Below, one piece after another: positions 7,851 to 16,570 of a DNA stretch of 64,000 nt. Each line of letters opens with the position of its first letter. Within the stretch, counting starts at the first letter, position 1. The notes under the pieces were generated by a model, which saw nothing but the letters and a program-made list of their open reading frames with translations, made no database searches and had not been told where the DNA came from. The stretch is from contig NZ_BMCU01000006.1 of the NCBI RefSeq assembly GCF_014635345.1, positions 248,001 to 312,000 on the forward strand, written 5' to 3'. This DNA is from Rhodococcoides trifolii. Lineage in GTDB: Bacteria; Actinomycetota; Actinomycetes; Mycobacteriales; Mycobacteriaceae. Both the position numbers and the translations under genes were made by a program.

Positions 7851-9764
7851 ATGCAATTTCACCACCACGGTTACGTCTCCGGCGACCCTCGCGTTCAGCC
7901 TGCCGCGGGCGTCGGAGTGAATCGGCCCGACGACCTGCCCGACGAAATCGACGTTCTCATCGTCGGAACGGGACCGGCAGGCATGATGACCGCCGCCCAG
8001 CTCTCGCAGTTCCCGGGCGTCACTACCCGCATCGTCGAGAAGCGCAACGGCCGACTGGCCATCGGGCAGGCCGACGGCATCCAGGCGCGCAGCGTGGAGA
8101 CCTTCCAGGCGTTCGGCTTCGCCGACCGGATCACGGCCGAGGCGTACCGCATCACCGAGATGGCGTTCTGGAAGCCGGACCCGCAGGACCCGTCGCGCAT
8201 CGTGCGCACCGCGCGCACTCCGGACGACGCCGTCGGAATCAGCGAGTTCCCGCATCTGATCGTCAATCAGGCGCGGGTCCTGGACTATTTCGCCGAGTTC
8301 ATGGCCAATGCCCCCACCCGGATGCGACCCGACTTCGGATACGAGTTCCGCACTCTCGAGATCGGCGAAGGCGAGTACCCGGTAGTCGTCACCTTGGTCC
8401 GCACGGGCGGCGAGCACGCCGGCCAGGAATGCACCGTGCGTGCCAAGTACGTAGTCGGATCCGACGGCGCCCGCAGCGCCGTGCGCGACACCATCGGATG
8501 CCGACCGGTGGGAGACAAAGCCTTCCACGCGTGGGGTGTGATGGACGTGCTCGCCGTCACCGACTTTCCCGACATCCGCACCAAGTGCGCGATCCAGTCC
8601 GGCTCCGGTGGCAGCATTCTGCACATCCCCCGCGAGGGCGGGCACCTGTTCCGCATGTACGTCGACCTCGGCGAGGTGGCACCGGACGACAACGGCAAGG
8701 TCCGCACCACCAGCATCGAGCAGATCATCGCGCAGGCCAACGAGATCCTGCACCCGTACACGCTCGACGTCCGAGACGTGGCGTGGCACAGCGTCTACGA
8801 GGTCGGCCACCGTGTCACCGACCGCTTCGACGATGTGCCCGCGGAGGAGGTGGGCGTGCGTACCCCACGCGTGTTCATCACCGGGGACGCCTGCCACACG
8901 CACAGCGCCAAGGCAGGACAAGGCATGAACGTGTCCATGCAGGACGGATTCAATCTCGCGTGGAAGTTGGGGCACGTCCTCGAGGGACGTAGTCCGGAGT
9001 CATTGCTCTCGACGTACACCGCCGAGAGGCAGGTCATCGCGCAGAATCTTATCGACTTCGACAAGCAGTGGTCGTCGATGATGGCCACTCGCCCCGAGGA
9101 TTTCGACAGTCCGTCGGAGCTCGAGGAGTTCTACGTCAAGACGGCGGAGTTCCCGGCGGGCTTCATGACCGAGTACGCACCGTCGATGATCATCGACGAC
9201 GGCGAGCACCAGCATCGCGCGACCGGTTTCACGATCGGCAAGCGGTTCAAGTCGGTCCAGGTGACCAGGGTCTGCGACGGAAATCCCGTCCATCTCGGCC
9301 ACCAACATCGCGCGGACGGACGGTGGCGGATCTACGTCTTCGCCGATGCCGCCGGCAGCGCCGGCCCCGCGGTCTCACACCTCGCGTCATGGCTCCTGAA
9401 GTCCCCGGACTCTCCGGTCGTGCGCTACACGCCGCCCGGCCATGATGCCGAAAGCATGTTCGACATCAAGGTCGTTCACCAGCAGCCGCATGTCGAGATC
9501 GATCTGGGAGAGGTTCCCGCGGCGTTCCTGCCCACGGTGGGGCGATTCGAGCTGACCGACTACGAGAACGTGTTCGCCGCCGGCCCCGGAACGGACATCT
9601 TCGACGAGCGCGGCATCGACCGCGACGGCGCCATAGTCGTAGTACGCCCGGATCAGTATGTGGCACAAGTTCTGTCGCTCGATGCCACCGCATCGCTGGC
9701 GAGCTTCTTCGCCGCGATCATGATCGCGCAGCCCGATGCAGCCCAGACGGAGGAATTGGTATGA
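7851..9764 (+). CDS. FAD-dependent aromatic hydroxylase, phenol 2-monooxygenase/3-hydroxybenzoate 4-monooxygenase type
   Basis: The 637-residue flavoprotein has the group A hydroxylase layout: a Rossmann FAD motif V-G-T-G-P-A-G near residue 40, the D-G-A-R-S-A-V-R motif, G-D-A-C-H-T-H-S-A-K-A-G-Q-G-M-N, and a C-terminal thioredoxin-like domain from about residue 450. Length and motifs match phenol hydroxylase and MobA-type 3-hydroxybenzoate 4-hydroxylase. No HpaBC-type hydroxylase is in the window. It may therefore make the dihydroxylated substrate for the adjacent hpa operon, for example from a hydroxyphenylacetate, but that is inference from position. AAAGG precedes the ATG, which nearly abuts the transporter stop. 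Confidence 0.85.
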   Translation: MQFHHHGYVSGDPRVQPAAGVGVNRPDDLPDEIDVLIVGTGPAGMMTAAQLSQFPGVTTRIVEKRNGRLAIGQADGIQARSVETFQAFGFADRITAEAYRITEMAFWKPDPQDPSRIVRTARTPDDAVGISEFPHLIVNQARVLDYFAEFMANAPTRMRPDFGYEFRTLEIGEGEYPVVVTLVRTGGEHAGQECTVRAKYVVGSDGARSAVRDTIGCRPVGDKAFHAWGVMDVLAVTDFPDIRTKCAIQSGSGGSILHIPREGGHLFRMYVDLGEVAPDDNGKVRTTSIEQIIAQANEILHPYTLDVRDVAWHSVYEVGHRVTDRFDDVPAEEVGVRTPRVFITGDACHTHSAKAGQGMNVSMQDGFNLAWKLGHVLEGRSPESLLSTYTAERQVIAQNLIDFDKQWSSMMATRPEDFDSPSELEEFYVKTAEFPAGFMTEYAPSMIIDDGEHQHRATGFTIGKRFKSVQVTRVCDGNPVHLGHQHRADGRWRIYVFADAAGSAGPAVSHLASWLLKSPDSPVVRYTPPGHDAESMFDIKVVHQQPHVEIDLGEVPAAFLPTVGRFELTDYENVFAAGPGTDIFDERGIDRDGAIVVVRPDQYVAQVLSLDATASLASFFAAIMIAQPDAAQTEELV

Positions 9765-10012
9765 CGACCGATGGCCAGTCAGTGCCGATCTGTCGCGAAT
9801 GCGCGTTCTGGGCGCGACGGGGTCGGTCCTGCCGAGCAGTGCCTACGAGTGGGTTAACCGCTTGTTCGGCAACCGGGTCGCACCCGCGTCGACGAGGGCG
9901 GCACCGATGTGGTTAGCGCTTTTGCCGGATTCGTACCCAGCGAACCGGTGCGGGCCGGGGAGTTGACCGTGCCGTGTCCGGGTGTTGGTCGACCGCGTCG
10001 AAGTGGGCGCTT
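9765..10012. other. No convincing gene between the hydroxylase and the folP remnant
   Basis: A 53-codon open frame starts at the ATG at 9761, overlapping the hydroxylase stop, and another short frame ends near 10013. Neither shows a recognisable family. The stretch may be degenerate sequence connected with the broken folP copy that follows. Confidence 0.4.
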
Positions 10013-10869
10013 GTGACTGACGCGGCGTGCTCGGTGATGGGCATCGTGAACGTCACCCCCGATTCGTTCTCCGACGGAGGTCTGTTCGACACCACGGAGT
10101 CGGCGATTCGGCGCGGTGTGGCGTTGTGGGAGCAGGGCGCAGCGGTGATCGACGTGGGCGGCGAGTCCACCCGGCCCGGTGCGGAGCGTGTCGATGTGAA
10201 AGTCGAACTCGCGCGGGTACTTCCGGTGGTGAGCGAGCTGTCCGCGGCGGGTGTGGTGGTCAGTATCGACACCACGCGCGCGGTCGTGGCGCGGCGGCGG
10301 GGGCGGTGATCGTCAACGATGTCAGCGGCGGATTGGCGGACCCGGATATGGGTCCGACGGTCGCCGACACCGGCGTGAAGTGGGTGTTGAACCATTCTCG
10401 GGGGAGCAGCCGGGACATGTATTCGGCTGCGGTCTACACCGACGTGGTGTCGGAGGTGCGTGAGGAATTGTCGATGCGTGTCGACGATGCGCTCGACGCG
10501 GGTGTCGACCTTTCTCGTCTCGTGCTCGATCCGGGTTTGGGTTTCGCCAAGGTGGGTGAGCAGAACTGGGAGTTGCTGAGGAACCTCAATACGTTCGTGG
10601 GCATGGGATTTCCGGTGTTGATCGGGGCATCCCGAAAAGGATTTCTGGCGTCCGTGCTGATGAACGGGGATCGGCGTCCCGCTGCGGACCGAGACCCGGC
10701 CACAGTCGCGGTGACCGTTGCGGCGGCGCGGGCGGGAGTGTGGGGAGTGCGGGTACACGAGGTGGCACCGTCCGTCGAAGCGATCGCCGTGGTGTCGATG
10801 CTGGACCGTAGGAGTCCGCAGGACCGTTCGAGCCAGTCGTTGGCCGTACGGACGTTAGGTGAGCGTTGA
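10013..10869 (+). pseudogene. folP: Dihydropteroate synthase (folP) copy with a frameshift
   Basis: The first part carries the diagnostic M-G-I-V-N-V-T-P-D-S-F-S-D-G-G and G-G-E-S-T-R-P-G-A motifs. The reading frame then ends in a GCG-rich tract around 10290-10308, where about ten bases appear to be missing compared with the family. The neighbouring frame continues with V-I-V-N-D-V-S-G-G, L-D-P-G-L-G-F and G-A-S-R-K-G-F-L to the TGA at 10867. All later active-site motifs are intact, so the lesion looks recent or could be a sequencing error. If real, this is a dead extra copy of the folate gene. A GTG at 10013 or the ATG at 10036 could be the start. Confidence 0.8.
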
Positions 10870-11146
10870 AGAGAAAGGGTGTTTCGGTGAGGTCGTGACG
10901 GACGCGCAACCGGTGAGCTTCCACCTGATCGAAATCATGCGCAGGGAGATGGCCGGAACCATGGTTTCGCTCGGGCGCGGATGTCTACCGGGCATCGAGC
11001 GGGCCAGGCTGATCGAGAGTGGAGTTCTGCGCGTGGGAACAGTGCCCGCCGAGTCGCTGGAGACGTACTCCGGATGTGGCGGTGTTCAACTCGTTGCTAA
11101 GGTGGCGGCCGGCCCTTATGGCCGACGGGGGCACCGCTGGGCGTGA
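10859..11146 (+). CDS. Hypothetical protein downstream of the folP remnant
   Basis: A 95-codon frame starts with GTG at 10859 and overlaps the end of folP by 11 bases, which is the kind of coupling seen in operons here. The product has no family I recognise, no signal peptide and no clear membrane segment. Its C-terminal third is low in recognisable structure. It may be a real small gene or chance coding capacity. The 230 bases between it and 11377 hold no gene that I can see. Confidence 0.3.
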   Translation: MSVEEKGCFGEVVTDAQPVSFHLIEIMRREMAGTMVSLGRGCLPGIERARLIESGVLRVGTVPAESLETYSGCGGVQLVAKVAAGPYGRRGHRWA

Positions 11147-11376
11147 AGTGAATCGTTCGCCTAGTGTCCGTTGCCATTTCGCATCATGCGGCAGGTAACC
11201 TGTTATCGAAATTGTTGCTGGAGTTCCCGCCCCGTACGCGGGTGGGACTTAGCCGGCGCAGCGCGTCAGATCTAAATCACCACCGCGCCGGAAACCACCT
11301 GCGCGAGTTCTTCATTTGGTGGTTGCCGAGTACAAATCGACAGGTTCGAAACCCGCGCCGTAATGTGAATCGAACC

Positions 11377-12354
11377 TTACAGGTCGAGCAGCAAAGGCGC
11401 TTCGCACGAACGTGATACGCAGACCATCATGCTATCGCCGGCGTCCTGCTCGGCTTGCGTCAATACGCTGTCTCGATGTTGAGGAGTTCCGTCCAGCACT
11501 ATCGTCTCGCAGGTACCACATGTTCCTTCTCTGCACGAGGCCGGAACAACCACACCTGCATCCTCGAGAACATCGATCAAAGCTCGTTCGGCGGGCACGT
11601 GTAGGGACAAGTCCGAACGAGCGAGGCGAACGTCGAACGAGCTGGTCGGCAGATCGACGTCTTTCGGTGTGAATCGCTCGGTGTGGATAGCGCCTTCGGG
11701 CCACGCCGCTGATTCCTTGTCTACCGCGTCCAAGAGACTCTTCGGACCGCAGCAGTAGACGGCGGTACCCGGGTCCGGCTCTGCCAGCAGGTGTCGAACG
11801 TCCAGTCGGCGGCCATTGTCGGCGCTGGCGATGCGCACCCGAGAGTCGTCGGCCAGCCGATCTGCATAGGCCATAGTCGATCGCGTACGTCCGCAGTAGT
11901 CGAGGGTCCAATCGCCACCGCGATCGTTGACAGCATTGATCATCGGAAGCAATGGGGTGATACCGATGCCACCTGCGATGAAGACATACTTTGCGGCGGA
12001 CTCGAGTTCGAAGTGATTGCGAGGACCTGAAATTGCGAGTACGGAGCCCACCGATACTGTGTCGTGAAGATGGACGGACCCACCCCGGCCCCGCGATTCA
12101 CGCAACACAGCGATGCGGTACGTGTCCAAGTCGTGGGAGTCGCCGCACAGCGAATACTGGCGAATCAGGCCGCCAGGAAGGTGAAGGTCGATATGCGATC
12201 CGGGCGTCCACTCCGGTAGTCGGCCGCGGCCACCGATCGTCAGTTCGACGACGTTGTCGGCGACACCGCGGCGAGCCAGAACTTCGACAGTGATCGTCTT
12301 GACGGGCTCCGCAGTCTCGGCGGGCCGCATCCACGAGGGAATGCCGATGCTCAC
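11377..12354 (-). CDS. Phthalate-dioxygenase-reductase-type oxidoreductase (flavin, NAD and C-terminal 2Fe-2S domains)
   Basis: The 325-residue protein has the flavin-binding motif R-Q-Y-S-L-C near residue 65, an NAD-binding G-G-I-G-I-T-P-L near 130, and a C-terminal plant-type ferredoxin domain with C-R-E-G-T-C-G-T-C and a fourth Cys further on. This is the VanB/phthalate dioxygenase reductase order. Its GTG start overlaps the P450 stop by four bases (GTGA), so it is almost certainly the electron-transfer partner of that P450. The arrangement resembles a split version of the self-sufficient P450-reductase fusions known in rhodococci. Confidence 0.9.
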   Translation of the reverse strand: MSIGIPSWMRPAETAEPVKTITVEVLARRGVADNVVELTIGGRGRLPEWTPGSHIDLHLPGGLIRQYSLCGDSHDLDTYRIAVLRESRGRGGSVHLHDTVSVGSVLAISGPRNHFELESAAKYVFIAGGIGITPLLPMINAVNDRGGDWTLDYCGRTRSTMAYADRLADDSRVRIASADNGRRLDVRHLLAEPDPGTAVYCCGPKSLLDAVDKESAAWPEGAIHTERFTPKDVDLPTSSFDVRLARSDLSLHVPAERALIDVLEDAGVVVPASCREGTCGTCETIVLDGTPQHRDSVLTQAEQDAGDSMMVCVSRSCEAPLLLDL

Positions 12355-13553
12355 GATGTCGCTCCCACCGGGGTGAAACGCGCGGTGAGCTTGCTGATGT
12401 GTGCATAGTCACCACCGGTGAACACGTAGTCCGGCGAGGCCGATTCCAGTTCCAGATCAGGCAGGCGCGACAGCAGTTCCTCGAGGCATACGCGGAGTTC
12501 CATCCTGGCCAACGGAGCACCGGGGCATGTGTGGAGGCCGGCCCCGAAGGCCAAGTGGCGATTGCGCCCGCGATCGAGTCGAAATTCTGCCGGGCATTCG
12601 AAGACCGCCGGGTCGCGATTGGCTGCTGCCCATCCCAGGTAGACGTCAGCGCCCGCAGGGATGTCCACTCCGGCAACCGTGGAGTCGAGCGTCGCACGGC
12701 GAAAGAAGCCGAAGAACGGGGGCCGCAGTCGCAATGCCTCCTCCACCGCGACCGGTACGAGGTCTGGATCGGCGATGAGCCTGTCGCGAACGTCGGGACG
12801 ACTGAACACTTCATAGATGAGACTGCTGATTCCGGAGGTGGTCGTGTGATGGCCCGCGCCGAGGAAGCCGGTGAGGACCGACATGTAACCGTCGTCGTCG
12901 AGAGGCTTTCCGTCGACTCGTGCGGTTGTCAGGTAGGTCAGATAGTCGTCGCGGGGGTTTTCTTGTCGTTCATGAATTTCCTTCAGCGCAATTTCTGCAA
13001 AGGCTCCGATCCGCGCGCCGAACTCCGCCGGGTCACCCAGCGCGGCGAACATCGCGATCGCGCGGTCCCGCACTTCGGGAATGAGGTCTCCGTCAATGCC
13101 CACGAGTCGGCAGATCGCCTCCGCCGGAACCACTTCGGCAAGTTCCGCCACCAGGTCGGCCGTCCCGTTCGTGACGAAAGTGCCGATCTGCCTCTGCACG
13201 TCTACTCGAACCAGGGGTTCCATCACCTTGACGACGTGTGGGGTGACGGCGAGATCGAACAAAGCTCGCCAGTCACCGTGTCGTGGTGGGTCCATCTCCA
13301 ACGCGGCAAGCGGGGCGCGAGGCAACACGGGGCGCAACACCTGTGGCTCGGAAGAGAATCTGCGGTGGTCAGCGGCCGCCGTCCTGACCGCCGAGTGGGC
13401 GAGCATGAGATGAAAACCTCCGTGCTCCTCGCTGTGCGCGACGGGGCAACGTGACCGCGCCTCGTCGAACACTTCCAGTGCCCGATTCGGTGACATGGTG
13501 TGCGCGCTGAACTGATCGACTCCGACGTCGGCGGTGTTGGGCGTAGTAGACAC
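12351..13553 (-). CDS. Cytochrome P450
   Basis: This is a 400-residue soluble bacterial P450 of normal length. The heme-binding loop F-G-A-G-L-H-T-C-P-G places the thiolate ligand at Cys343. The I-helix oxygen-activation motif is A-G-H-H-T-T at 233-238, and the K-helix E-x-x-R is Glu272/Arg275. The GTG start at 13553 has AGGAGA six bases upstream. The next gene is its reductase. The substrate cannot be read from sequence. Context in an aromatic catabolic chromosome suggests demethylation or hydroxylation of a small aromatic, but this is inference. Confidence 0.9.
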   Translation of the reverse strand: MSTTPNTADVGVDQFSAHTMSPNRALEVFDEARSRCPVAHSEEHGGFHLMLAHSAVRTAAADHRRFSSEPQVLRPVLPRAPLAALEMDPPRHGDWRALFDLAVTPHVVKVMEPLVRVDVQRQIGTFVTNGTADLVAELAEVVPAEAICRLVGIDGDLIPEVRDRAIAMFAALGDPAEFGARIGAFAEIALKEIHERQENPRDDYLTYLTTARVDGKPLDDDGYMSVLTGFLGAGHHTTTSGISSLIYEVFSRPDVRDRLIADPDLVPVAVEEALRLRPPFFGFFRRATLDSTVAGVDIPAGADVYLGWAAANRDPAVFECPAEFRLDRGRNRHLAFGAGLHTCPGAPLARMELRVCLEELLSRLPDLELESASPDYVFTGGDYAHISKLTARFTPVGATS

Positions 13554-14203
13554 GGACTCTCCTCAATGTGTGACGTGCACAACAGATCCGATCACCATCG
13601 ACCGTCGGGGTCCACCACCAAGAATGTGGTGACACTCATGCGGGAGGAGTATCGGCTCCGGTACCGCGCATAGGTCCCGCGCGGGCGGGTACTCGAGGCT
13701 CACCCGGTACGAAGCAGGCGATGTTGCGTCCGATACCCGCCGCGAGTGCCGACGACACTCCCGACGTCGGAGTGGCGAGGCGTGGTGGTCGCATTGGGCA
13801 ACGGCATCAGCGAGGTTGACCAGCCAGAACATCAGTGTCGACGCCGGTTCTTCGATCTTGGAGGGACGCCGCCGCGAAAAATGCTGTCGGAGTTTCGAGA
13901 ATGTCGTTAACTCTTCGTATCTCAGAATTCTCACGGCGCAGAGCGTCCTTCGCCGCGATGACGAATCGGATGGCACTATCTGCTCACCGAAATCGCCGTC
14001 GCCACTTATTTATTCGACGAAATGGCCTCCTCGCCATGTGTGGGCGCGCTGCACCTAGTCCAGTTTTGAGGACCAGGCACGGTGCGTGAGCGATGACGGC
14101 GTGACGACAGGAGTGGGAGTCGAATCGGAGTGCTCGTGAGTCGCCAACCCGTGCTAAGAGAATCCATGTCGAGCGGTCGTGCGAATCATGCGAATCATGC
14201 GAA
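13554..14203. other. Long intergenic stretch upstream of the P450, with a 9-base tandem repeat
   Basis: About 650 bases have no gene I can support. Open frames exist on both strands but lack family features. The P450 promoter must lie at the low-coordinate end. Three exact tandem copies of GCGAATCAT occupy 14181-14207, next to the permease remnant. Confidence 0.5.
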
Positions 14204-14207
14204 TCAT
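14181..14207. repeat. Three tandem copies of GCGAATCAT
   Basis: Exact 9-base units lie at 14181, 14190 and 14199. They overlap the stop of the permease remnant by a few bases and are otherwise in non-coding sequence. No function is evident. Confidence 0.8.
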
Positions 14208-14575
14208 GCCGGCATTGTGAGACTCGTCCCCGAGTCCTTGCGTCCATCGTTGTTGGTCGGCTTCGCAAAAACGCGACAGAAGACCGCGATCACCACAGCC
14301 GTTGCGAAAGTGGCGAGGAGTTGTGTTCGTGTCGGTGCGTTGGTAGCTGACAATGCAACGATCACCGCAAGCATCACGAGTGCGAGGTAGGACGTGTACG
14401 GAAATCCCCACATGGGTGCACGGGTCACTGAGCCTGCTCGTTGCGCACGTCGGCGAAGGATGATGTGCGATACCGCGACGATGGTCCACAGGATCAGTGT
14501 CGTTGCACCGACGACGTTGAACAGAACCCCGAGAACGCGACCTGGCTTCAAATACTCGAAGATCTCCCGGTTTGA
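14204..14575 (-). pseudogene. C-terminal remnant of an APC-family amino-acid permease
   Basis: The frame encodes E-Y-L-K-P-G-R-V-L-G-V-L-F-N followed by three hydrophobic helices and the cytoplasmic R-R-R-A-Q-R and P-Y-T-S-Y-L-A-L features typical of the last helices of GABA/asparagine permeases. About 75 percent of a normal permease is missing at the N-terminus. The remnant begins around 14575, precisely where the remains of the nucleotidyltransferase gene end, so it looks like a deletion junction. Confidence 0.7.
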
Positions 14576-15045
14576 GCCACGTAGGCGCGCGACTGAGAAG
14601 TCCAATCGTCGTTCTGGCGCCGAAGGATCTCGATAGCAATATCCACATCGCCCACGTGGGCGCGATCCGAATCAAGTTAGCTGCCAAAAACATACAGGCG
14701 ATCGATTGTAAGCAGTTTAGTCGGGTCTGAGTTGTATGTCCCCGCGCGGTCGACGATCTCTTCTACGTAGCGGTCCGCTGTTTTACGAGTAATGGGCCGC
14801 GCGAATGAAGCCAGCGCCAGAGCGTTTCCGCTGGTTGTCGTTACCCAGTAGTCGGTGTCGGCACCTGTTCGTTCAAGATATGCAGCAGCCACAGGTTGTC
14901 CGAGCGCAGCGTCGGCTTCACCCCGAGAAATGTGGAGGGATTCTGCGCCGACTCCGGCAATGTGGGGGATCCGAAAGCAGCGGGCCAAGGTTCGGGCTTC
15001 GGAAGCGGGCAGACCGGCAATAGTCTCATCCTTGGAGATGCGCAC
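14548..15045 (-). pseudogene. Winged-helix plus nucleotidyltransferase gene, nonsense mutation and 3' truncation
   Basis: The first 122 codons give a helix-turn-helix-like region and the start of a nucleotidyltransferase (NTase-fold) domain ending V-F-G-S. The next codon is TAA at 14677-14679 where the family usually has an aromatic residue. The same frame continues after it with a plausible NTase continuation (H-V-G-D-V-D-I-A-I-E), including the paired acidic residues. The frame stops at 14548, short of a normal C-terminus and inside the permease remnant. It therefore carries both a point nonsense change and a truncation. Such proteins often act in regulation or as antitoxin/toxin NTases. 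Confidence 0.65.
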
Positions 15046-15181
15046 TCGGGTACCTTTTCACATCCTTGGCTGGGTTAGTTGGCAACAGACCAAGACGCAT
15101 TTATATTCAATTTCTACTGCTGAACTCAAGGCACGAGATGTCGCAGTAAAGCATATGGGCGACGGCGTTCAATGCCGAGAT

Positions 15182-15621
15182 TCAGATTGCGTGGCAGCCG
15201 GTTTCGTCGCACACCACGCCGTCGGCTTCGGTGATGCCGCACGCGTACCCGGATTCGCACACGTACTCTGTCGGCCCTGGCTCCGGAACTACTTGTTCCT
15301 GCAGGAATTCGTCGCGCACGCTTTGGCAGTAGTCCGAGTATCCGGTCACGGTCCTGTCCGACCAGGTCGTCGCGACTGGGTCATACCCTGACTGGCACCC
15401 GACAATCGTGACGGGAGTCGGTTCCGGCACAACAGGTGCTGGTGCCTCCGGTGGAGCGACCGCGGCCGTGGTGGACGACGGTGGCGTCGTCGCCTCGCTG
15501 GACACCGTTGTCGTCACAGATGTGGTGGGTGAAGGTTCGGAAGTTCCTCCCCACCTCCACATGCTGACAGCGTCAGAGCAAGGATCGAGGCCGGAACCAA
15601 GACAGCGAGTGTCGATCTCAC
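15182..15621 (-). pseudogene. Secreted lipoprotein gene with a one-base frameshift after the lipobox
   Basis: Starting from GTG at 15621 the product is a signal peptide ending in the lipobox L-S-A-C. After C-G-G-G the frame shifts. The following frame encodes a Thr/Ser/Pro-rich linker and a Cys-rich domain of about 80 residues with six cysteines. Adding one G to the run GGGG near 15556 would restore one protein of about 147 residues. A homopolymer sequencing error, phase variation or real decay are all possible. It has the same architecture as the divergent intact lipoprotein at 15906. Confidence 0.6.
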
Positions 15622-15905
15622 AAGTTCACTTTCGTCGCTAGGGAGTCGACCGTGCCGGTCGCAGACTCCGGCCTGGGCATGGCCGCAGTCCGAGTGCGGA
15701 GCGACCTTGTCCGATTTCGAATGCACCTCTCACAAGCGCTGCCCGCGTTGCTGGTGTTACAGCCGATCCATTCATAGGCGGTCGATTCCGGTTCCGATCT
15801 CAGTCGTCGTGAAACGGACTGGCGGGTTCGGGCGATATCCGCATCGTCAGGCTGACTGTTCAGCTTCCCGCTCGTGCCGTTGCGGCCGCTTCACCGAAAG
15901 TGTTC

Positions 15906-16505
15906 ATGAACCTCAGAATCGTCTTGGCCGTTGTCACCACACTCGGGGCAGTTGCTCTGACCGGGTGCGGTAGCGACAGCACTCCAACCGTCAGCGCCAC
16001 CACGTCGACCAGTACGACAGCTCCCGCCGCGTCGTCCAGCGTGGCAACGCCGATTGTCCCGTCGACGACGGTCGAGCCGGTGGTGGCGCCGGAACCGGCG
16101 CCGATTACGTTCGAATGCGGTGACTTGTCGCTGTACCAGTCCGGAACGGCGTTGTACTCGGATGGGACGACCGGCTACGAAAGCAGCTGCGACACATATG
16201 TTCCGCCCGCGCCGAAGTTCCTGTGGTACTGCGATTATCCCGAAACGGCTGTGTACACGGACGGAACCTCGTCGTCCACCGACCCGGCATGCATCAACGA
16301 CGACCCTGCGCCCAGCAACCCGAATCCGGGCGGTGGGTATCCGTATATCGCCGAAGAGGATCGTAACGGTGACGGTGTGGTGAACGGGTACGAACGCTGC
16401 GGCCTTGCATGCGGGCAGGAACCGACGAGCGGGGATATTCAAACCCAGAGCGGCTGCGAGGCCGGGTACATCACCGGACCGCTGTGCGAACGCTTCGGTG
16501 GATAA
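15906..16505 (+). CDS. Cys-rich secreted lipoprotein of unknown function
   Basis: The 199-residue product has a signal peptide with lipobox L-T-G-C, then a Ser/Thr/Pro-rich linker to about residue 75, then a domain with paired cysteines, repeated Y-x-D-G-T motifs and a calcium-loop-like D-R-N-G-D-G-V-V-N-G near residue 160. It should be anchored on the outer face of the membrane. The ATG at 15906 has GAAAG upstream; GTG at 15900 is an alternative. The family is unknown to me. The neighbouring divergent gene encodes a similarly built, frameshifted protein. Confidence 0.75.
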   Translation: MNLRIVLAVVTTLGAVALTGCGSDSTPTVSATTSTSTTAPAASSSVATPIVPSTTVEPVVAPEPAPITFECGDLSLYQSGTALYSDGTTGYESSCDTYVPPAPKFLWYCDYPETAVYTDGTSSSTDPACINDDPAPSNPNPGGGYPYIAEEDRNGDGVVNGYERCGLACGQEPTSGDIQTQSGCEAGYITGPLCERFGG

Positions 16506-16570
16506 ACCGGGACAGGGGCCTCTTTCAGGTTCTGGACGGACTTCTACCGCCCCCCGCCACAGGATTGGAG

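Noticed and set aside
11164..11415. Plus-strand frame between the folP region and the reductase gene
   Set aside because: It runs into the reductase gene on the opposite strand and has no ribosome binding site or family features.
13563..13976. Possible 137-codon minus-strand gene upstream of the P450
   Set aside because: No start signal, Arg/Ser-rich composition and no family features; more likely non-coding.
14181..14207. CRISPR-like repeat
   Set aside because: The units are 9 bases, directly adjacent and only three, with no spacers; it is a simple tandem repeat.
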